From: Desulfosarcina sp. BuS5
GTDB lineage: Bacteria; Desulfobacterota; Desulfobacteria; Desulfobacterales; BuS5
Direction of reading: 5' to 3'
Assembly: GCF_028752835.1 (NCBI RefSeq)
Contig: NZ_CP087952.1
Coordinates: 1,469,041 to 1,533,040, forward strand
Length of the DNA: 64,000 bases
Made by a program: the position numbers and the translations under genes. Shown in pieces: positions 57,630-64,000 of this stretch. Below the pieces are notes generated by a model. The model searched no databases, was not told where the DNA came from, and worked only from the letters and a program-made list of their open reading frames with translations. Each line of letters begins with the position of its first letter. Within the stretch, counting starts at the first letter, position 1.

Positions 57630-59524
57630 TTATGAAAGGGCTTTCTTGTTGAAATCCATGACGAGAAAAACACTTCCATTCTCATGGCTTTTTTTAGCAT
57701 CAGGATAGCGTTTGTTTAAAACGTGCAGCATAGCTTTGTTGTCGGCCAAGATGTATGCGGCAAATCCTTGAAAGTCGTTTTCAATGGCAAGTTTTTCCAA
57801 TTCATCCAGCAGAAATGATGCAATGCCTTGCCACTGGAAATCCTCCCGCACCACAAAGGCAACTTCCGCCCGGTTCTCCTCGGATTCCATATAGGTGCCG
57901 ATGGCCACGATTTCCTTGTTTCCCTTGTTGCGAACAAGGCCAACCAGCGTAATGTTTTTGCGGTAATCCAGTTCCGCCCAGTGGGCTTGCGCCATTTGGT
58001 GGGAAAAGATTTTAATCTTGCTGAAAAAACGCAAATAAACAGTCTCTTCCTTGAGTTTGTAAAAAAAGTTGCGATAGGCGATTTCATCGGATGGCAGAAG
58101 CGGCCGGACCGAAAGGGATTGGCCGCTTTTCAGCTTCACCCGGCTTTTGTATTTTTCGATGAACAGCAAATCCATAGCGGGAGGTGGCAGCTGATCCGGA
58201 AACACCAAATGGTGCCTTTTCGCGGTTTCGATGAGACCGGTCCTGAATTTGGGATGGGCGATCTGGGTCAACTCCACGGCCCTTTGGAAAATGCTTTTAC
58301 CCCGAAGTTGCGCGATGCCGTACTCGGTTACGACGAAATCCACGTCCGCTCTCAAGGTCGACGTGTCCGCTCCTTTGCTGAGATAGGGCACAATGCGCGA
58401 TTGGGTCTCCCCTTTGGTGGTCGAAGGCAGGGCGATGATTGAAAACCCACCCTTGGACATGGCCGCACCGCGAATAAAATTGGCCTGGTCACCCGACCCG
58501 CTGTAAAACAATTTGTCGATGGAATCCGAACAGACCTGGCCGGAAAGGTCCACTTCAAGAGCGGAGCTAATGGAAATTAATTTGTCGTTTCGCGCGATGA
58601 CAAGCGGGTCGTTTACAAAATCGGCTGACCGAAAATAAAACCGGGGATTTTTGTCGATGTAGTCATAAATCTTTTTCGTCCCCATGCAAAGCGTGGCCAC
58701 CGCCCGGCCCGGTAGAAAACTCTTGTTTTTGTTCGTGACAACCCCTTTTTCAAACAGCGGAATAAAGGCATCAGTGATCATCTGGGTATGGATCCCAAGA
58801 TTTTTTTTGTTATCGAAATGCCGGAGAATGAAGTAGGGCAGATGCCCGAATCCGACTTGCAACGTCGCTCCGTCATCAACCAGTTCCGATACGTAGTGGC
58901 CGATTCTTTCAACAACGGTTTCATCGGGCATCCGGGGAAGCGATTCCACCAGGGTTCCTGATAGGGAACCAGATAATCAATTTCATCGACATGGACAAAG
59001 CTGTCCCCCCACGTGGATGGCATATGGGGGTTCACCTGGGCGATAACCAAATCAGCGTTCGCGATCGCCGCTTTGGTGACATCCACGGACACACCTAGAC
59101 TACCGAAGCCGAACCGGTCAACGGGACTGATTTGAATCAAGGCAATCTCCAGCCCGATCTGCTTGATATCGAATAAATGCGGGATTTCGGAAAGATAGGC
59201 CGGGATATAATCCACTTTGCCTTCAAAGGCTGCCTGGCGCATCAAGTCGCTGACAAAGAAAAGCTTTAGGGAAAACCGCCTCCAAAAATCCGCATCGTCT
59301 ATATGGTCCGCGAGTGAAAAGGCATACATCTGGTAGATCATGGCATCCTGGATGCGATGATTGCATGCCATGGCCTTGACCAGCCGTTGCGGTTCGCCGC
59401 AGCCTGAACCGATGAAGATGCGGCTGCCGTTCTTGATCATTTCAACCGCTGATTCGGCGGTTGTCAATTTTTCGGGACAAAGCTGTTTTAATTCCCGAAT
59501 AGTTGTATCCATCGATCCTTGCAT
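57630..59524 (-). pseudogene. acetyl-CoA hydrolase/transferase family protein with C-terminal GNAT domain, frameshifted
   Basis: Two overlapping frames form one protein of about 630 residues. The 5' part (59524 to about 58940) carries the N-terminal CoA-transferase domain (SRIFIGSGCGEPQRLVKAMA, NPHMPSTWGDSFVHVDEIDY). The 3' part starts in another frame at about 58950 with VESLPRMPDETVVERIGHYV and continues through DGATLQVGFGHLPYFI and TEYGIAQLRGKSIFQRAVEL to a GNAT acetyltransferase domain (residues about 270-435 of that part; EVAFVVREDFQWQGIASFLL). One lost base near 58940 explains the break; assembly error is possible. The fused form is known and may link acyl-CoA use to protein acetylation. 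Confidence 0.8.
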
Positions 59525-59615
59525 CCTTCATTCTCTCTGTGCATTAACAAGAAACCACTTGATACTATGCCACGGCCTGGTTCGGCGTCGCGCCTCCAGA
59601 CCCAGTTGCTTTGTT

Positions 59616-60218
59616 TCACTTGCGCAATTTCAGCCCCAGCATCGTGAGTACGATGCCGGAAAACAGGGCATACGCGCCAATAAGCCACCCGGCGGCAAGA
59701 AAGGATTCAACTGGTCGCGTCAGGAACATCCAAAACACGAAAGCCCCGAGAGCGACCGAAAGTGCACCGCTTAGAGCCAACCAGAATTCACCTTTGATTT
59801 CCTTGCGCAGGCGAACGACCGCCGAAATCTCCAAAACTCCGGTGAAGATCGACCAGATTGCGACGCTGGCCCACATGAAGGTGGCAATCACCAAGGTGGC
59901 AACCAGTGGCCAGACGATCACCAGGATTCCGGCCAGAATGCCAAGAACGCCGCTGAAGGCAAGCCAACCCCAGCGCTCATCCTTCCGGATATTGCGCACT
60001 GCTGATATGAGGCCGAAGGCGCCATCGACAAGCGAAAAGACGCCGAATACCAACGTGAATGCCAGTAACGCACCGGTCGGCATCAAGAAGGCCAGAACCG
60101 CAAAAATCAGAGACAGCGCCCCGCGCAAGACGAACAACCACCAATTACCGGCCAGCGAGCAGAAAGGCATTGCATTGCCGCTGTCTTGACTTCCAACCAA
60201 ATTATCAAAACTCATCAT
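59616..60218 (-). CDS. hdeD: HdeD-family membrane protein
   Basis: 200 residues with about six hydrophobic helices (WWLFVLRGALSLIFAVLAFL, LVFGVFSLVDGAFGLISAVR, ILGILAGILVIVWPL). This DUF308/HdeD family is linked to acid resistance in E. coli and recurs in mobile heat-resistance islands. ggaggtga precedes two adjacent ATGs; the second (60215) has the better spacing. Confidence 0.88.
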   Translation of the reverse strand: MMSFDNLVGSQDSGNAMPFCSLAGNWWLFVLRGALSLIFAVLAFLMPTGALLAFTLVFGVFSLVDGAFGLISAVRNIRKDERWGWLAFSGVLGILAGILVIVWPLVATLVIATFMWASVAIWSIFTGVLEISAVVRLRKEIKGEFWLALSGALSVALGAFVFWMFLTRPVESFLAAGWLIGAYALFSGIVLTMLGLKLRK

Positions 60219-60286
60219 TCACCTCCTATTGTAAAAGTACGAAACCACACGAAGCTGTTTCAAAACGGTCATGTCATACAGCCGGG

Positions 60287-60616
60287 TTACAGCCCCCGTT
60301 CCAACTCGCGGATACGGTTTTCCAGCATATTGATACGTTCCAACAGTTCAAGAACGACACCAACACCGGCATAGTTGACTCCCAGTGCATTTCGCAGGCG
60401 GATGATTTTGGCGATCAACGGTACCGCCTCGCTTTCAAAAAGCCATTGTTCCGGCGTTCCGCTCGTATCGATCGGATCAACCAAGCCCAGTCGCACAAAT
60501 CGATGGACCAGGCCCGGATGTGTTCGGCAGCGCACGGCCACCTCACCGATTCTCAGATAAGAGTGATCAGGTCCGGTGTGTTTCACCAGAACCGGTAGAT
60601 TTGCTCGTCTTTTCAT
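60287..60616 (-). CDS. cbpM: chaperone modulator CbpM
   Basis: 109 residues from the ATG at 60616, which has aaggag upstream; a TTG at 60667 would add 17 residues. LRIGEVAVRCRTHPGLVHRF then VRLGLVDPI is the MerR-like CbpM fold, and the C-terminal leucine-rich helix (LELLERINMLENRIRELERG) is typical. CbpM binds the J domain of CbpA and restrains it. It lies directly after cbpA. Confidence 0.85.
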   Translation of the reverse strand: MKRRANLPVLVKHTGPDHSYLRIGEVAVRCRTHPGLVHRFVRLGLVDPIDTSGTPEQWLFESEAVPLIAKIIRLRNALGVNYAGVGVVLELLERINMLENRIRELERGL

Positions 60617-60674
60617 GGACGTTTGTACTCCTTGGAACCTGTTTTTTAGTTTTTCCGATTCCCTCAAAACGACA

Positions 60675-61652
60675 CTACCTCGGATTGAAGGATGATACCT
60701 TGCTCAATTCCTCGAACAGTTGCCGTTCCTTTTTGGATAATTTTTTCGGAACCTTGATTTTCATCACCACATAAAGATCGCCTCGCCGCCCCTTGGGGTT
60801 GGGCATGCCCTTGGCGCGGAGTCTTAGTTTCTGCCCGCTTTGGGTACCTGCAGGGACCTTAAGGGTAACCGTTTCATCCAGTGTTTGGACATCGATTTGC
60901 GCTCCCAAGGCCGCCTCCCATGGGGTAATGGCCAGCTCGGTGTATAGATCATGTCCTTCCAGACGGAATCTGGGATGCGGTTCGATTTCAACCTTGAGAT
61001 ACAGGTCCCCGCTGCCGCCGCTGCCGCTTCCCTTGCCGCCCTGGCCCGAAAGGCGGATTTTCTGCCCAGACATGATTCCCGGCGGAATTTTCACATCATA
61101 ACGTTTTTCCCGGCTGGATGGGCTTCCATCCATTCCCGGCCCGGTGGATTGCATGGTGATGGTTTTGGTGCCACCGCCAAACGCCTCTTCCAGGGGTATG
61201 CGCAACACCGCCTCGTGATCGCTGCCGCGACGATTGATTGAAAAGGGCCGGCCGCCTTGGGCGCCCTGAACATTTTCATGGAACCGGCCGCCGAAAAGCG
61301 CTTCAAAAAAGTCGCTGTACTCTCCACCGTCCGAACTCCAGAAAAAGGTCTCCTCGGGGCCCTGTTGCCCCTGGCTAGAATTCGACCGGTGTTGCCAACC
61401 CGGTGGTGGCTGAAAATTGTCTCCCTGCTGCCAATTGCTGCCGAACTGGTCGTATTTTCCCCGCTTGGCCGGATCCTTGAGAACCTCATAGGCCTCGTTG
61501 ATCTCCTTGAATTTTTCTTCGGAGCCAGCCTCCTTGTTCAAATCCGGATGAAATTTACGCGCCAGCTTGCGATAGGTGCGCTGGATCTCGTCCTTGGATG
61601 CGTCGCGGGAAATGCCCAGGATTTCATAGTAGTCTTTATATTGAACGGCCAT
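60675..61652 (-). CDS. cbpA: DnaJ-like co-chaperone CbpA
   Basis: 325 residues. J domain with KDYYEILGISRDASKDEIQR and the HPD motif in ARKFHPDLNKEAG, then a Gly/Gln-rich linker and two C-terminal beta domains (RIPLEEAFGGGTKTI, LYTELAITPWEAALGAQIDV). The DnaJ zinc-finger repeats are absent, as in CbpA. It stimulates the ATPase of the adjacent DnaK. Confidence 0.93.
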   Translation of the reverse strand: MAVQYKDYYEILGISRDASKDEIQRTYRKLARKFHPDLNKEAGSEEKFKEINEAYEVLKDPAKRGKYDQFGSNWQQGDNFQPPPGWQHRSNSSQGQQGPEETFFWSSDGGEYSDFFEALFGGRFHENVQGAQGGRPFSINRRGSDHEAVLRIPLEEAFGGGTKTITMQSTGPGMDGSPSSREKRYDVKIPPGIMSGQKIRLSGQGGKGSGSGGSGDLYLKVEIEPHPRFRLEGHDLYTELAITPWEAALGAQIDVQTLDETVTLKVPAGTQSGQKLRLRAKGMPNPKGRRGDLYVVMKIKVPKKLSKKERQLFEELSKVSSFNPR

Positions 61653-61818
61653 AGTTCCCTTTTATACCTCGGGTTTGCTTGATAGTTGTTTACAGTGCGC
61701 GGCCACTAACGGCCGCTGAATGGAACCAATGCAGTGCGACTACGTCTGCCTCAAGGTAAAGTCGAGTAATATTCTATTGCGGCTGCCTCGCTATGGGGCG
61801 GCTGCAATAGCTTTAAAA

Positions 61819-63723
61819 TCAGCTTCGCTCGGTGAATTCGGCATCCACCACATCATCATCGCTACTTGCACCGTCAGCCCGGCCGCCGCCTTCTGAAGGC
61901 TGCCCGGCAGCGCTGCCTTGCTGTTGATATGCCGCTGCTCCGACCATGCTCAACGCCTGCTGCAGGTCGCTGGCGATCTGGATGTAACGCTGCTTGTCTG
62001 TATTTTCGTTTTTAACCGCTTCCCTGGCATCGGAGACGAGCTGTTCGCACCGTGATCTTTCATGCACCGGCACCTTGTCACCCATATCGGCCATCAACCG
62101 CTCCAGCTGATTGGCCAGGCTGTCGGTTTTGTTTCGGGCATCGATGGTTTCACGCCGCTGTTTGTCTGAGGCGGCATGCTGCTCGGCCTCCCTGACCATG
62201 CGATCCGCTTCATTTTTGTCCAGATTGGTTGATTCAGTGATGGTCACGGTCTGGGATTTACCCGTAGTTTCGTCCTTGGCGGTCACATTGAGAATGCCGT
62301 TGGCGTCGATATCAAAAGACACTTTGATCTGGGCAACACCACGCGGCGCAGGGGCGATGTCTTCGAGGCGGAAACGTCCCAGCACGCGGTTGTCCGACGC
62401 CATTTCGCGTTCACCCTGCAGGACGACGATATCCACCGCGGTCTGGTTGTCGTCGGCGGTGGAAAAGACCTCTTCCCGCCGGCAGGGGATGGTGGTGTTG
62501 CGATCGATCAGCTTGGTCATTACGCCGCCAAGGGTCTCGACACCCAGGGACAACGGGGTAACATCCAGCAGGACTACATCCTCCATCTCGCCCTTGATGA
62601 CCGCAGCCTGTATGGCGGCCCCAACGGCAACCACTTCGTCGGGATTCACGCTCATGTTGGGCTGCTTTCCACCGGTAAGCTTCTTGACCAACTCCTGAAC
62701 AGCCGGTACGCGGGTGGACCCACCCACCAGAATCAGTTCGTCGATGTCATTGGCCGTCAGTTTTGCGTCCGCCAATGCTTGCTCGATGGGTTTCATGCAT
62801 CGTTGAACCAGATCGTGGATCAAACTCTCAAACTTTGCTCGTGTGATCTTCTGGGTCAGGTGTTTGGGACCGGTCGCATCCGCCGTGATAAACGGCAGGT
62901 TGATTTCCGTCTCCACCGCCGAGGAAAGCTCGCACTTGGCCTTTTCCGCAGCCTCATACAAACGTTGAAGGGCCTGCCGATCCTTGCGCAGGTCAATACC
63001 GTTTTCTTTCTTGAATTCGTCGGCCACCCAGTCCACGATGCGTTTGTCAAAGTCATCGCCGCCAAGATGGGTATCGCCGGAGGTGGAGCGAACCTCACAC
63101 ACGCCGTCGCCCACATCCAGAACCGATACGTCGAACGTACCGCCGCCAAGGTCGAATACCAGCACAGTTTCATTTTTCTTCTTTTCGAGCCCGTATGCCA
63201 ACGCCGCCGCCGTGGGTTCATTGATGATGCGCAACACTTTGAGTCCCGCGATTTCGCCGGCGGTCTTGGTGGCCTGGCGCTGGGCGTCATTGAAGTAAGC
63301 CGGGACGGTGATGACCGCCTCGGTGACCTTCTCTCCCAAGTGGCTGGAGGCGTCGGTTACCAGTTTGCGCAGCACTTGGGCGGAGACTTCCTCCGGGGCG
63401 ACCTTTTTACCGCGTACGTCAAAACGGACCGCATCGCTGCTGTCTTTAACCACTTTGTAGGATACGATTTTAGACTCTTCATCCACCTCGCCCCACCTGC
63501 GGCCGACAAACCGCTTGGCCGAGTAGATGGTCGAATCCGGATTCATCACCGCCTGCCGCTGGGCTATTTTGCCCACCAGTCGCTGTCCATCTTCAGTGTA
63601 CGCCACGACCGATGGTGTGGTGCGAGATCCCTCACTGTTGGGGATCACCGCCGATTTGTCACCTTCCCAAACTGCGACGACCGAATTGGTCGTTCCCAAG
63701 TCTATTCCGATTGCTTTAGCCAT
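61819..63723 (-). CDS. dnaK: Hsp70 chaperone DnaK
   Basis: 634 residues. ATPase domain opens [20 protein letters not shown], with [20 protein letters not shown] and [15 protein letters not shown]; interdomain linker [18 protein letters not shown]; substrate domain and a short C-terminal tail ending in acidic residues. GGAGGG precedes the ATG. It heads the leftward chaperone cluster. A housekeeping dnaK-grpE-dnaJ set is expected elsewhere in the genome, since this one is paired with cbpA and cbpM. Confidence 0.96.
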   Translation of the reverse strand: MAKAIGIDLGTTNSVVAVWEGDKSAVIPNSEGSRTTPSVVAYTEDGQRLVGKIAQRQAVMNPDSTIYSAKRFVGRRWGEVDEESKIVSYKVVKDSSDAVRFDVRGKKVAPEEVSAQVLRKLVTDASSHLGEKVTEAVITVPAYFNDAQRQATKTAGEIAGLKVLRIINEPTAAALAYGLEKKKNETVLVFDLGGGTFDVSVLDVGDGVCEVRSTSGDTHLGGDDFDKRIVDWVADEFKKENGIDLRKDRQALQRLYEAAEKAKCELSSAVETEINLPFITADATGPKHLTQKITRAKFESLIHDLVQRCMKPIEQALADAKLTANDIDELILVGGSTRVPAVQELVKKLTGGKQPNMSVNPDEVVAVGAAIQAAVIKGEMEDVVLLDVTPLSLGVETLGGVMTKLIDRNTTIPCRREEVFSTADDNQTAVDIVVLQGEREMASDNRVLGRFRLEDIAPAPRGVAQIKVSFDIDANGILNVTAKDETTGKSQTVTITESTNLDKNEADRMVREAEQHAASDKQRRETIDARNKTDSLANQLERLMADMGDKVPVHERSRCEQLVSDAREAVKNENTDKQRYIQIASDLQQALSMVGAAAYQQQGSAAGQPSEGGGRADGASSDDDVVDAEFTERS

Positions 63724-63760
63724 AGTTCGTTCCCTCCTTCGGGTGGATTGTGTTTTCTAA

Positions 63761-63788
63761 AAATTATGGCATGTTCAATTTTTGTCAA
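63761..63788 (-). promoter_or_regulatory. sigma-70-type promoter of the chaperone island
   Basis: On the minus strand TTGACA (63783-63788), 16 bp, TAATTT (63761-63766), about 38 bp before the dnaK ATG. No CIRCE operator (TTAGCACTC-N9-GAGTGCTAA) is present, and no clear heat-shock sigma CCCCATNT box. Confidence 0.6.
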
Positions 63789-63896
63789 CAATAATCAGCA
63801 ATTCTAATTTTGGAAGGTTGTGGCACATCATATTGTAGCAACGCTATGCTTCATAATCTATATATAGATAAAAATATGCCATAATTAGAATTGCTG
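63762..63896. repeat. nested inverted repeats upstream of dnaK
   Basis: cagcaattctaatt (63796-63809) is inverted at 63883-63896, and aattatggcat (63762-63772) is inverted at 63876-63886; between them lies the palindrome atctatatatagat (63856-63869). The first pair brackets and the second overlaps the promoter, so a regulator site or insertion-element end is possible. 63897-64000 shows nothing further. Confidence 0.65.
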
Positions 63897-64000
63897 AACA
63901 ATAATAACATTACTTTTTTAATTTATGGCGTTATGTAATGAATCGGCGCTTGTTTTTTGTGCGCTTAGTCCTAAAAAAGGTCGCAGGCATATCAAAAACT

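Noticed and set aside
62779-63807. Long plus-strand open frame opposite dnaK
   Set aside because: It is the antisense shadow of a GC-rich gene with clear DnaK motifs and has no recognisable domain.
63724-64000. CIRCE operator or heat-shock sigma promoter before dnaK
   Set aside because: No TTAGCACTC inverted repeat and no CCCCAT-type -10; only a sigma-70-like promoter and unrelated inverted repeats are seen.

Overview
The window looks like a chromosomal segment of a Desulfobacterota (deltaproteobacterial, Desulfobacterales-like) anaerobe. This is inferred from the gene content: LL-diaminopimelate aminotransferase, a ferredoxin-nitroreductase fusion, a glutaconate-CoA-transferase-type pair, a PASTA protein between fmt and rpe, and an ftsE-ftsX-envC-ctpA-yibQ cluster. 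I could not run database searches, so the taxonomic call rests on family recognition.

Layout. 1-1330: decayed IS607-type element (resolvase plus broken tnpB). 1354-14254: housekeeping block (dapL, folK, transaldolase, pgsA, tRNA-Gly, tRNA-Cys, trpBA, purQ, map, an HD-GYP response regulator, def, fmt, PASTA protein, rpe, arfB). 14255-19740: a gene graveyard with a 275-bp MITE-like element, nuclease and AAA ATPase remnants, and a broken cas1 carrying an RT-like N-terminal extension. An IS4-family copy is inserted in that cas1 gene and an IS1-like element lies just upstream of it. 19766-28929: tRNA-Lys, pepA, an SH3 protein, pyrE, and the ftsEX-envC-ctpA-yibQ envelope and division cluster. 28932-29465: remnant of a BREX-like defence locus. 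29466-45412: comM, CoA-transferase pair, CBS protein, secreted subtilase-like protein, nitroreductase, panC, metK-ahcY, Nudix hydrolase, hisS-aspS, tRNA-Asn. 45727-51490: mobile-element pile-up with an IS1634-family transposase and a group II intron that itself carries a second IS4-family copy. 51491-63760: a visibly GC-richer, uniformly leftward stress and protein-quality-control island.

Read in its direction of transcription, the island encodes DnaK, CbpA (DnaJ-like), CbpM, HdeD, a CoA-transferase/GNAT protein (frameshifted), ClpB, a cardiolipin-synthase remnant, Hsp20, a small protein with an Hsp20-like N-terminus joined to a GrpE-like C-terminus, and a fusion of an HPF/RaiA ribosome-hibernation domain to sigma-70-like regions. 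An S10-type peptidase remnant lies at the end next to the intron. Together these form a complete disaggregation set (DnaK, J-protein, GrpE-like factor, ClpB, Hsp20) with a candidate built-in regulator. This is the most distinctive system here and resembles in concept the mobile heat-resistance or stress-tolerance loci known from other Proteobacteria.

Other notable signals are insertion sites with exact target duplications whose removal restores the interrupted reading frames, a likely transcription attenuator before pyrE, and a 28-bp motif of unknown meaning present three times at gene-decay sites.
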